34,847 nt of DNA from contig CANPXD010000012.1 of the NCBI GenBank assembly GCA_947585615.1, forward strand, positions 1 through 34,847. Reading direction: 5' to 3'. This stretch comes from an uncultured Clostridia bacterium (GTDB lineage Bacteria; Bacillota; Clostridia; Oscillospirales; Acutalibacteraceae). This document shows, in pieces, positions 6,899-15,035 of the stretch. The notes beneath the pieces were generated by a model, which saw nothing but the letters and a program-made list of their open reading frames with translations, searched no databases and was not told where the DNA came from. Each line of letters opens with the position of its first letter. The first letter of the stretch is position 1. The position numbers were made by a program, and so were the translations under genes.

Positions 6899-9553
6899 AT
6901 GAAAGCCAAGAACATTTTAAAAAAGGTACTTATTGCCATAATCTCAGTCATCATTATTCTCGCGCTCGCAGCAGGCTGTTTTTTCCTCACATATAAACCT
7001 ACGATAACATTCGACGCGGCGAATTTAACAGGAGAAATTTCAAGCAGGGCGTCCGGATTTCTTTATGGAATCGCGGAGGACGGAGTGCCGTCGTACAATA
7101 TGGTCGAAAGCATTGATTTATCATCGCTTGCGACAAAAACCACAGGCGGACTTCAGCACCCCATAGCCGATATGGGAAATGTCGCTGCCGAGGCAACGGC
7201 AGGCGGAAAATGCGATTATCTTGTTGTGTATCTTCAGGATATGTATGCAACATGGTATTATGACCACGAGAATATAACGGAGATGAAAAGAAACGGAACA
7301 TACGATTGGCGCGAATACGTTGAAAGCGTATTTTTTCCGATGGTCGAGCAGACAGTGAATAAAATAAAAAGCTCCGATTATCACAATAAAATCGTATACT
7401 GCCTTTATAATGAGTGCGATAACGCCGTATGGTTCGGTTCATGGATTAAGGACGAAAATAATGATCAAGGCGGATACAGCGTCTTTGACGACGCCGGCAA
7501 GCAGAATTTTTATGAGGCGTGGAAGCTTACATACGATTACGTCAAAGAGCTTGATCCCGTCGCGCTTATAGGCGGACCGGGCTACTGCGATTATAACAGC
7601 GAGAATATGAACGGTTTTCTTACCTATACCTGCGAAAACGGCTGTACCCCCGATATTCTGATTTATCACGAACTGGGCGACCGCTCAATTTATGACTGGC
7701 AGGCGCATATTGACGATTTAAAGAATGTTGAAAAAAGCCTCGAAATTTCGGAAAATACGCCTGTGATTGTTTCCGAGTATGGCAGAATGCAGGACAACGG
7801 AAGTCCGAACACAATGCTTAAATATATTACAAAGATTGAGCAGTCGGGCGTTTACGGAGAACAGGCATACTGGCTGCTTGCAAATAATCTTTGCAACACA
7901 GCTGCGGATTACAATACGCCCAATTCTGCGTGGTGGGTTTACCGCTGGTATGCCGATATGGAAGGGCAGAGCATGAATTCCAAGATTTCTGATATGTTCC
8001 ACTCTGATTTTGAAAAGGCAGTTAAAGAAAAGAGAGAATTCAGGTTTCAGCGTTTTATGGGTCTCGGCTCTGTTACCGATGAAAAAGATAAGCTCGATAT
8101 ACTTGTCGCGGGCGCGGACTATAAGGGAAATGTAAAAATCAAAAACCTTTCGGATACCGCTCTCAAGGGCAAGGAGGTTTATGTTAAAATCTCCGCTGTG
8201 ACGTATCAGGGAATCTCGGGTATGGTGTTTGAGCCTGAGATTGTCAGGGCTTATAAAACTAAGTGCGGCGGCACACTCAGAATTAATCTCGGAAAAATGG
8301 ACGAGGATACATCATATCATATAGAAGTCTGCGAAGCGTCAGAAAAGGATGAGAAAATAAAAAACGATAATCTCTATACACGTTATGAGTTTGAAAACGG
8401 AACGCTTCTCGGCAACGCCTATACATACGACAGCGCCTATGCCACAACAGGCGAAATAAACGGTATGGTCGGCGGAAATGAAAATGAGGGAGACGGTGTT
8501 GAAATAAAAATAAGGGTTCCCGAAACGGCAAGCTATGATCTGATGTTTATTTACGGCAATGCAAACGACGGGATATACGACGAAAACGGCAGGCAGAATC
8601 CGGACGACCGCACCTTTACATATGCTGATTTTATGATTGACGGCGAGGAACAGAGTCTGCTTGAGTTTGAAAACACGATACGAAGCGAAATAACAACATC
8701 GAAGACTCTTGTTAAGGATCTGAAAAAGGGCAGCCATACAATCAGGATAATGCACAATAAGGGTACTTATGTTCTTGACTCTCTGCTTGTTAAAAGGAAT
8801 GACAATATTTCCGAGAGCAAAACGGAGGATTCCTATGCTTACACACTTGCGGAAAAATATCCGCATATAGCTGTTTTGTTTGATGCAGACAGAACTACAC
8901 AGCAAAATTCCGCATTCGTTTCCGTTGCTCCCGAAGACGGATATTATGATATTTCGACAGCCGCAAATGCTGCCGTACTTGTTGACGGTTTGTCTGCCGC
9001 AGCAGATGAAAACGGTCTGGCAACTGTTTTCCTCAGAAGGGGACTGAATTATATTGAGGTCGCCTCCGCAGACGCTCAACTTACGGCAAAAGCTTCAGAA
9101 AAAAACGAAACCGCACAGCGGTATTATAAAGACGCGCATGAGTATATCACGCTTTCCGGCACAGCGCGTTACAACGAGAATGAAAGAATAAGCTATATAG
9201 ACGGTATCACATCCGAGGGCGGTTCTGCCGTTTATAATATAAATGTGCCGCAGAGCGGTGAATACAAACTGACGCTTCTGTATTCAAACAACGAGGAAAA
9301 CGGCGTACATTCATATAATGTTGATCTTGTTGAGGAGTTTGTCAATATTTCGGTAAACGGCAGGGATTATAAAATATATTGCAGAAATACGGCAAGCTGG
9401 GATACATATACAACCATTACGGCAAATATAGAGCTTGTTCAGGGTAATAATACCTTTACTCTGTATAATGACGGTTCGGGAAGCTTTAACGGCGGTGTGA
9501 CATCAGCGCCGAGAATTGCCAATATAACAATCAGCCCCGCGCAGGCTCAGTAA
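6899..9553 (+). CDS. Membrane-anchored clan GH-A (GH39-like) glycoside hydrolase with CBM-like modules
   Basis: 884 residues. A basic start and hydrophobic stretch (residues 10-31) form a signal anchor; LAAGC at 23-27 is a weak lipobox, so a lipoprotein is possible. Residues about 40-375 look like a TIM-barrel glycosidase: YNECD places the presumed acid/base Glu172 and VSEYGR the presumed nucleophile Glu293, the arrangement of clan GH-A. The opening ASGFLYGIAEDGVPS resembles GH39-type enzymes. Residues about 490-630 and 755-880 are two beta-sandwich regions of CBM6/CBM35 character. It should act outside the cell on a glycan or glycolipid; the substrate is unknown. It starts 3 bases after the lipid kinase. 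Family assignment is by pattern only. Confidence 0.72.
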   Translation: MKAKNILKKVLIAIISVIIILALAAGCFFLTYKPTITFDAANLTGEISSRASGFLYGIAEDGVPSYNMVESIDLSSLATKTTGGLQHPIADMGNVAAEATAGGKCDYLVVYLQDMYATWYYDHENITEMKRNGTYDWREYVESVFFPMVEQTVNKIKSSDYHNKIVYCLYNECDNAVWFGSWIKDENNDQGGYSVFDDAGKQNFYEAWKLTYDYVKELDPVALIGGPGYCDYNSENMNGFLTYTCENGCTPDILIYHELGDRSIYDWQAHIDDLKNVEKSLEISENTPVIVSEYGRMQDNGSPNTMLKYITKIEQSGVYGEQAYWLLANNLCNTAADYNTPNSAWWVYRWYADMEGQSMNSKISDMFHSDFEKAVKEKREFRFQRFMGLGSVTDEKDKLDILVAGADYKGNVKIKNLSDTALKGKEVYVKISAVTYQGISGMVFEPEIVRAYKTKCGGTLRINLGKMDEDTSYHIEVCEASEKDEKIKNDNLYTRYEFENGTLLGNAYTYDSAYATTGEINGMVGGNENEGDGVEIKIRVPETASYDLMFIYGNANDGIYDENGRQNPDDRTFTYADFMIDGEEQSLLEFENTIRSEITTSKTLVKDLKKGSHTIRIMHNKGTYVLDSLLVKRNDNISESKTEDSYAYTLAEKYPHIAVLFDADRTTQQNSAFVSVAPEDGYYDISTAANAAVLVDGLSAAADENGLATVFLRRGLNYIEVASADAQLTAKASEKNETAQRYYKDAHEYITLSGTARYNENERISYIDGITSEGGSAVYNINVPQSGEYKLTLLYSNNEENGVHSYNVDLVEEFVNISVNGRDYKIYCRNTASWDTYTTITANIELVQGNNTFTLYNDGSGSFNGGVTSAPRIANITISPAQAQ

Positions 9554-9606
9554 TAGACAAGACATATAAACAGACAGAAAACATAGTTGTTGATGACGGG
9601 AATAAT

Positions 9607-11034
9607 ATGGAAAATTTCTATTGTGACGGTCAGGTACTAAGAGATGAACACGGCAGGCAGAGGATATTCAGGGGAATAAATATCTGCATTAAAAGGAATA
9701 TTTCGGCATCCGAATTCAGGCGTGTTGTTCCGCAAAAGGATACGATTGAAAAGCTTACAAGCATCGGCGCGAATATTGTGCGGCTCGGTATAACCTGGAA
9801 CTGTATTGAACCGGCTGAAGGGAACTACAACGATGAGATTATCTGCGCCCTCAGAGAATTTATTGAAGAATGCGCCAAAAACGGCATCTATGTTCTTCTT
9901 GATATGCACCAGGATTTGTTTTCGGAGTATTTTTACGGAGACGGTGCGCCGAAGTGGGCAATAGACAAAGGCATCAAGAGCAAAAAACCGTTTGCAATAT
10001 GGGCGGAAGGTTACTTTTATATGGACGGCGTCCAGCAGGCGTTCAGTGATTTCTGGAATAATAAGGATGACGTGCTGGATAAGTTTATAAAAGCGTGGGC
10101 TTACCTTGCGGACAAGCTTTCCGACTGTGACAACATTATCGGACTGGATTATCTCAACGAGCCGTATGTTGATAAAAACGGAAGAGATATATTTCTCAAT
10201 GTTGTAAAGCGTTTTTACAAAGCGGCGACAGGCAGAAATTTAGTGCCGGAAAAGTATTTTAATTCAATGAACGACAAAGCCGCTTTTGCTTTTATGGTTT
10301 TGCGCATCGTATTTTCCGTCAAAAGCAAAAAGAAACTTAGGAATATTCTGGACATAATGAGCAGCAGAGAAAATTTCGGCAAAGCGGTTCAAGGTCTTGA
10401 AAAATTTACAAACCCGTTTGACAGAAAATACTATCAGCTGTTTATTGATAAAATCAGCGGCGCTGTAAAAATAAAGAATGCTTTCTGTGTTTTTGAGCAT
10501 AATTACTATTCAAATCTCGGAATACCGTTTGAAATCAAAACGGGAGAAAATTTCGTATATTCTCCCCACATTTATGATATTTTTATTGATTCGCCTTTAT
10601 ATAACAATTATTCAAGCAATGAAAGGGTTCAATATATTATAGATTCCGTAAGAAAAAATCAGATTAAAATGAATGTTCCCGTGATTGTCGGCGAATGGGG
10701 CGGCGCAGGTTCGCTCAAACACTGTCAATGGATAGAACATATTGATTATATTATGGCGCAATTTGAAAAAAATCATTGGAGCAGCATTTACTGGGCATTA
10801 AATTTCGGCAACAATAAGTTTCTGGACACTTTCAATAGACCGTATCCTGTTGCCGTGTGCGGTAAAATAAAAGAGATATATACCGAAACTCAGGAGAAAA
10901 GCTTCCGCTTCGTATGGGAACAGGATGAATTTTTTGAAAACAAAAATGTAAAAACACAGATATATATTCCCGGAAAAGGCGTTGTTGAATATAACGGCAA
11001 AACGGGAGAAAACATTGTTGAAATGAAATATTAA
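9607..11034 (+). CDS. GH5-family hydrolase resembling endoglycoceramidase, no signal peptide
   Basis: 475 residues. The start (VLRDEHGRQRIFRGINI) and GANIVRLGITWNCIEP are typical of GH5. LDMHQDLFSEYFYGDGAPKW at about residues 98-117 closely resembles bacterial and animal endoglycoceramidases and related steryl-glucosidase-like GH5 enzymes. LNEPY gives acid/base Glu185, SPHIYD gives His321, and VGEWGG the nucleophile Glu363. Endoglycoceramidases release the whole glycan from a glycosyl-ceramide. There is no signal peptide or membrane segment, so it should act in the cytoplasm, unlike the anchored glycosidase 53 bases upstream. Upstream GACGGGAATAAT offers a weak binding site. It is the last gene before a terminator. 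Alternative substrates: other glycolipids such as steryl glycosides or glycosyl-diacylglycerol. Confidence 0.75.
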   Translation: MENFYCDGQVLRDEHGRQRIFRGINICIKRNISASEFRRVVPQKDTIEKLTSIGANIVRLGITWNCIEPAEGNYNDEIICALREFIEECAKNGIYVLLDMHQDLFSEYFYGDGAPKWAIDKGIKSKKPFAIWAEGYFYMDGVQQAFSDFWNNKDDVLDKFIKAWAYLADKLSDCDNIIGLDYLNEPYVDKNGRDIFLNVVKRFYKAATGRNLVPEKYFNSMNDKAAFAFMVLRIVFSVKSKKKLRNILDIMSSRENFGKAVQGLEKFTNPFDRKYYQLFIDKISGAVKIKNAFCVFEHNYYSNLGIPFEIKTGENFVYSPHIYDIFIDSPLYNNYSSNERVQYIIDSVRKNQIKMNVPVIVGEWGGAGSLKHCQWIEHIDYIMAQFEKNHWSSIYWALNFGNNKFLDTFNRPYPVAVCGKIKEIYTETQEKSFRFVWEQDEFFENKNVKTQIYIPGKGVVEYNGKTGENIVEMKY

Positions 11035-11040
11035 ACAGAT

Positions 11041-11083
11041 ACGGACTTTTTCGGATTTCATCTGAAATAAGTCCGTTTATTTT
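11041..11083 (+). terminator. Rho-independent terminator after GH5 gene
   Basis: The arms ACGGACTT (11041-11048) and AAGTCCGT (11069-11076) pair exactly, and the inner TTTCGGAT / ATCTGAAA extend the stem with one G-U pair. TTATTTT follows. It begins seven bases after the GH5 stop and closes the long + strand run that begins with the aro genes. Confidence 0.85.
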
Positions 11084-11133
11084 CGCACATTGTTAAGAAG
11101 TGGTTAAAGATTTTAAATAATAGATAAATAGTG

Positions 11134-11162
11134 TTGACATAATGGTATGGGTATGATATTTT
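11134..11162 (+). promoter_or_regulatory. Sigma-A-type promoter for the ABC transporter operon
   Basis: TTGACA at 11134-11139 matches the -35 consensus exactly. TATTTT at 11157-11162 lies 17 bases downstream; GATATT at 11155 is an alternative -10 with a 15-base spacer. It follows a terminator and precedes the ATPase gene by about 60 bases, where a promoter is needed. Confidence 0.5.
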
Positions 11163-11171
11163 AAAAATGTA

Positions 11172-11198
11172 AACTGTATTATTTGTGATAGTACAGTT
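11172..11198. promoter_or_regulatory. Inverted repeat in the transporter leader, possible operator
   Basis: AACTGTA (11172-11178) and TACAGTT (11192-11198) are exact inverted copies separated by 13 bases. The dyad lies just after the predicted -10 element and before the AAGGAG ribosome binding site. It could be a repressor site or a small leader hairpin; no regulator is assigned. Confidence 0.35.
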
Positions 11199-11223
11199 AA
11201 ATTAAGGAAAAGGAGCGTGAAGT

Positions 11224-11937
11224 ATGGCGGTTGAAAACGCATTTATCAAAACATCGCGACTGTGCAGATATTACAGAGTCGGCAACGAGAAAATAATTGC
11301 GCTTGACGATGTCAGCCTTGAAATAGAGCGCGGAAAAATCTGTTGTGTTCTCGGCACCTCAGGCTCGGGCAAATCAACACTCTTGAATATGCTGGCAGGT
11401 CTTGAGCGGCCCACATCGGGAACCGTTCAGATCGGAAAATACCGTATTGACACGCTCTCCGAACACCAGCTTGCTCAGTTTAGGCAACGGTTTACCGGTT
11501 TTGTATTTCAGTCCTATAATCTCATTTCAACCTTGACAGCGGAGGAAAATGTTGCTCTGCCGCTTGTTTTTAAGGGAGCGGACAAGGATAAAAGAATAAA
11601 AAAAGCGAGGGAAATGCTGGCGCTTGTTGGGCTTGAAAACAGAATGAGGCATAAGCCGAATGAAATGAGCGGCGGTCAGCAGCAGAGAGTGGGAATTGCG
11701 CGTGCATTTGTGACAGACCCAAAAGTGATTTTTGCAGATGAACCAACGGGAAACCTGGACAGCAGAACAACAGCTGAGATTATGAATCTTATAACAGAGC
11801 TTGTTCACAAAAACAATCAGACAATGATTCTTGTCACACACGATGAAAATGTTGCTAAATTTGCAGATAGTATTGTCAGGATTACTGATGGAAAAATTCA
11901 ATCGGAGGAATTGACCGATAAAGGAGAAAAAATATGA
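11224..11937 (+). CDS. ABC transporter ATP-binding protein, MacB/LolD type
   Basis: 237 residues, the length typical of LolD/FtsE-like ATPases. Walker A GTSGSGKST lies at 44-52, the Q-loop in FVFQSYNL near 93-100, signature MSGGQQQR at 148-155, Walker B VIFADEPTGNLDS at 168-180, and the switch His in VTHDE at 206. It powers an FtsX-type permease two genes downstream. ATG 11224 has AAGGAG about 8 bases upstream. Its TGA overlaps the ATG of the next gene (ATGA at 11934-11937), so the two are translated together. Such systems act mechanically on extracytoplasmic cargo (lipoproteins, peptides, antibiotics) rather than as classical channels; the cargo is unknown. Confidence 0.92.
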   Translation: MAVENAFIKTSRLCRYYRVGNEKIIALDDVSLEIERGKICCVLGTSGSGKSTLLNMLAGLERPTSGTVQIGKYRIDTLSEHQLAQFRQRFTGFVFQSYNLISTLTAEENVALPLVFKGADKDKRIKKAREMLALVGLENRMRHKPNEMSGGQQQRVGIARAFVTDPKVIFADEPTGNLDSRTTAEIMNLITELVHKNNQTMILVTHDENVAKFADSIVRITDGKIQSEELTDKGEKI

Positions 11938-13301
11938 AAAAGGTTATTTCGTTCATTATTTCAGCGCTTTTTTTGCTGACGCTGTCGCTTCCGGCAGGAG
12001 TATGCTTTGCAGATGAGGAAACCGCCACGCCTTCCGAACTCAGTCCCAATCTTGTAATCGAAAGCTATTCGGTAAACAAAAAGGGTATACATAGCGGAGA
12101 CAGCTTTACGCTTAATTTCAAGCTCAAAAACACAAGCAGCAAGCTTAAAATCGAAAACATACTGCTTCACCTTTCAGGCGGAGAGGTGTTTATCGCTGAC
12201 GGAGCGACAGACACAATTTATACGGATAGTATATCAGCCGGCGGAACGAAGTCATTTTCTAAAACATTTTACTGTTCTGGCGGAACGGACGGAGGACGTT
12301 TCCCGATTTCGATTTCTGCCTCCTATGAGTATTTTGATTCGGGTGAAAAGTTTTCGGGAACATCCGAGGCTTCAATGAGCATAAGCGTTGTTAAGACCGA
12401 TAAAAACGAAGGTCAGCAAAGCGCTTTGCTGACGCCGCAGCTTCTTATAACCGATTTTTCCTACGGCTCTGAGCCTATTCAGGGAGGAAATACCTTTACG
12501 CTCGGCTTTACGGTTAAAAACAACTCAAAGGATATTACAGTCAGGAATATCATAATTAAACTCAACGGCGGAGAAACATTTGTTGTTGCGGACGGAACGG
12601 ATACAATCAGCGTTGATTCCATTTCAAAAAACGCAGCCGTAAAGTTTAGCAAAAACTTTACTTGTTTGAATGCGGCGCCGTCGGGAGTCCACCCCATTAC
12701 GGCAAGCATTTCGTATGAATATTTTGACACGGAAAAGACAGCGGGCAGCGCCGAACTTGTGATGAGCGTTCCTGTTGTACAGCCTGATAAGGTTCAATTT
12801 GAGGGAATAGCTCTTGCGGACCAGACGGTTACGGTGGATACTGAAAACGACTGCGCATTTCAGCTTATAAATAACGGGCAGACAAGGCTTTTAAACGGAA
12901 GCGTTAAGCTGCTTGATGAAAACAGAAACGTTATCGTTTCCTCATTTATAGGCAATATCGAACCGGGCACACAGTTTACAAGCAACTACAATCTCCCCGT
13001 GACATTCACCGAGGAGGGCGTAAAAAAGCTTTTCATCGTATTTGAGTATGATAACGAGAATATGGAGAAAAAGTCAATCGAACAGGAACTGTCTGTTACG
13101 GCGGAGATTTACGTTGACCCGTATGAAGAACTCATACAAAATGAACAGCAACAGGAGCCGACAGAATCAAATTATGTTCCGATAATTATCGGCTGTGTTG
13201 CCGGTATTGTTGTAATCATTGTCGGCGCGATCGTTATCAAAAAGGCAGTTAAAAAGAGAAAAGCAAAGAAAGGCAGTGACCTCTTCAATGAAGAAATCTG
13301 A
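11934..13301 (+). CDS. Secreted, C-terminally anchored protein with tandem CARDB-like (COG1361-type) repeats
   Basis: 455 residues. A signal peptide (about residues 1-26, ending near VCFADEE) leads into two homologous units of about 110 residues each, at roughly 41-150 and 165-280. Both contain a GDSFTL/GNTFTL-type strand, a LKN/VKN-type turn, a GGE segment followed by TDTI, and end SYEYFD. These resemble CARDB or S-layer-like beta-sandwich domains. A third, less similar region lies at 285-390. A C-terminal membrane helix (about 412-435) is followed by a very basic tail (KKAVKKRKAKK). Being placed between the ATPase and the FtsX permease, it probably works as the extracytoplasmic adaptor, the role MacA has in Gram-negatives. 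That role is inference. Confidence 0.75.
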   Translation: MKKVISFIISALFLLTLSLPAGVCFADEETATPSELSPNLVIESYSVNKKGIHSGDSFTLNFKLKNTSSKLKIENILLHLSGGEVFIADGATDTIYTDSISAGGTKSFSKTFYCSGGTDGGRFPISISASYEYFDSGEKFSGTSEASMSISVVKTDKNEGQQSALLTPQLLITDFSYGSEPIQGGNTFTLGFTVKNNSKDITVRNIIIKLNGGETFVVADGTDTISVDSISKNAAVKFSKNFTCLNAAPSGVHPITASISYEYFDTEKTAGSAELVMSVPVVQPDKVQFEGIALADQTVTVDTENDCAFQLINNGQTRLLNGSVKLLDENRNVIVSSFIGNIEPGTQFTSNYNLPVTFTEEGVKKLFIVFEYDNENMEKKSIEQELSVTAEIYVDPYEELIQNEQQQEPTESNYVPIIIGCVAGIVVIIVGAIVIKKAVKKRKAKKGSDLFNEEI

Positions 13302-14625
13302 TCTTTTTTCAATGGCTCTTCAAAACCTCAAAAACAGGAAAACACGAACGAAGCTTACGGTTATCGGCGTTGTTATCGGAACTTGCGCAATCGTGATAAT
13401 GGTTTCAATCGGCGTCGGTATAGATAAAATGGTGACGTCGCAGTATCAGTCCGATTCCACGCTGAACAAGATAAGCGTCTACCAGATTATTGATGAATCC
13501 AATGATGAGCAGACCTTGCCGCTTAACGACAGAGCAGTTGAATATCTGAGCAGTATAGATAACGTTAAAATGGTGATTCCCACGCTGAATATCGGCGAAA
13601 AAGCGATTATCAGCAGGGGAAAATACCTGACTCAGTGGGTCACCATAAAAGGCGTGGATTTTGATGCGATGAAAGAAATGGGCTATACGCTGAATGAGGG
13701 CAGCTTTGATAATGTCAACAAGAAAAATACCGTATTTTTCGGAGATGAAGCAGTAACTCAGTTTTATGACAAACAGGGGAATCAAGTAAAATTCAAATAC
13801 GATGAAAATCACAAAATAACCGATTGTGAAATAAATCCCATGGAAGATGTTTTCTTCATCGAGCCGTGCCTTTATTCCGAAGAGGAAGGCAAACAGCAGT
13901 CGACGGCAGCAAACCGCATCAGAATAAAGGTGGGCGGCGTACTGAAACATGATTTCAAAATCGATTACGATACCTATGACGCTGTTTTTGTTGATATGGA
14001 GTTTGCGAAAGAACTTGCCGCTCAGTACAACAAACTGAATTCCGTGCATAATGAGGAACTGAATTACGGCGAAATGCTTGTCTATGTTGACAATATAGAC
14101 AACGTGGACGCCGTGCAGGAGAAAATTCAGGCAGCGGGCTTTGGCTGTTACTCCGATAAGGAGGACCTTGATTATGTCAAAAAGGTTATGATGGTTGTTC
14201 AGCTTGTTCTCGGGGCAATAGGTGCAATTTCAATGTTTGTTGCCGCGTTCGGAATAAGTAACACGATGGTTATGTCTGTATTTGAGCGCACGAAGGAAAT
14301 AGGCATTATGAAGGTTCTCGGCTGCGATCTGGACGATATTAAGCGTCTATTCCTCTATGAGGCGGGTACGATCGGATTGATCGGAGGCAGCATAGGGGTG
14401 GGCATAAGCATAGTTATATCCTTTATTGCAAATGCAGTGGCAAGAATTGTTGTTTCCTCAATGGGAGAAATGGAAGAGGGAATGGTTGTGTGCGTTTCTT
14501 CCGTTCCCCCATGGCTTATTATTCTCGGCATAATGTTTTCAATGCTTGTCGGTATTCTTGCAGGTCTTTCTCCGGCAAAGCGCTCCGTCAAGGTCAGCGC
14601 CCTGACCGCCATACATAACGAATAG
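13288..14625 (+). CDS. FtsX/MacB-type ABC transporter permease
   Basis: 445 residues. ATG 13288 was chosen because it gives the typical start: a short amphipathic stretch (ALQNLKNRKTRTKLT) and the first membrane helix at about 20-45 (VIGVVIGTCAIVIMVSIGVG). A long extracytoplasmic MacB-like domain follows up to about residue 300. The C-terminal FtsX domain has three helices (MMVVQLVLGAIGAISMFVAA, then around IGLIGGSIGVGISIVISF, then WLIILGIMFSMLVGILAG) with the coupling segment ERTKEIGIMKVLGC and ends in the conserved LSPAKRSVKVSALTAI. It overlaps the adaptor gene by 14 bases. With the ATPase and the anchored repeat protein it forms a three-part transporter. Confidence 0.9.
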   Translation: MKKSDLFSMALQNLKNRKTRTKLTVIGVVIGTCAIVIMVSIGVGIDKMVTSQYQSDSTLNKISVYQIIDESNDEQTLPLNDRAVEYLSSIDNVKMVIPTLNIGEKAIISRGKYLTQWVTIKGVDFDAMKEMGYTLNEGSFDNVNKKNTVFFGDEAVTQFYDKQGNQVKFKYDENHKITDCEINPMEDVFFIEPCLYSEEEGKQQSTAANRIRIKVGGVLKHDFKIDYDTYDAVFVDMEFAKELAAQYNKLNSVHNEELNYGEMLVYVDNIDNVDAVQEKIQAAGFGCYSDKEDLDYVKKVMMVVQLVLGAIGAISMFVAAFGISNTMVMSVFERTKEIGIMKVLGCDLDDIKRLFLYEAGTIGLIGGSIGVGISIVISFIANAVARIVVSSMGEMEEGMVVCVSSVPPWLIILGIMFSMLVGILAGLSPAKRSVKVSALTAIHNE

Positions 14626-14663
14626 ACTCGGATTGTTTTGTCTGCAGTCGGAAAGGAGTATTA

Positions 14664-15035
14664 ATGTTTTCATTAAATTCCAAAAGTACGGAGCCTATAT
14701 ATATTCAGCTTGAAAAGGCTATCGTAAAATATATTCATTTAGGTGTTTATGAAAAAGACAGTTTGCTGCCCTCTGTAAGAAGCCTCGCAACAGAACTGGG
14801 CATAAATCCAAACACCGTTTCAAAGGCGTATAAAAATCTTGAGGCAAACGGAGTTATCTACACAATTTCAGGAAAAGGTGTTTTTGTAAACGGCACGCAG
14901 AGTCTCAGCGGAGTGAAAAAGCTTGCCGAAAAAAATATAAAGCTTCACCTTAAGGACGCGAAAAACGCAGGCTTAAAACGGTCGGAGATCATGAAAATCA
15001 TAAATATTGTGTGGGAGGAGAACGAAAGTGATTGA
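14664..15035 (+). CDS. GntR-family transcriptional regulator, YtrA subfamily
   Basis: 123 residues, the short size of YtrA-type regulators, which lack a large effector domain. The winged helix-turn-helix occupies about residues 10-75: LPSVRSLATELGINPNTVSK is the recognition region and YTISGKGVFV the wing. A short helical tail follows. YtrA-type proteins usually repress the ABC transporter genes of their own operon, often in response to cell-wall antibiotics or envelope conditions. ATG 14664 has GGAAAGGAG upstream. It overlaps the following ATPase start (GTG 15028), which supports that role. The gap of 38 bases after the upstream permease shows no clear promoter, so some readthrough is likely. 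Confidence 0.9.
   Translation: MFSLNSKSTEPIYIQLEKAIVKYIHLGVYEKDSLLPSVRSLATELGINPNTVSKAYKNLEANGVIYTISGKGVFVNGTQSLSGVKKLAEKNIKLHLKDAKNAGLKRSEIMKIINIVWEENESD

Noticed and set aside
8339-9079. - strand frame of 246 codons inside the glycosidase gene
   Set aside because: Antisense shadow with low-complexity Ile/Cys-rich translation and no ribosome site; the + strand frame has domain structure.
13405-14049. - strand frame of 214 codons inside the FtsX permease gene
   Set aside because: Antisense to a gene with intact family motifs; no motif of its own.
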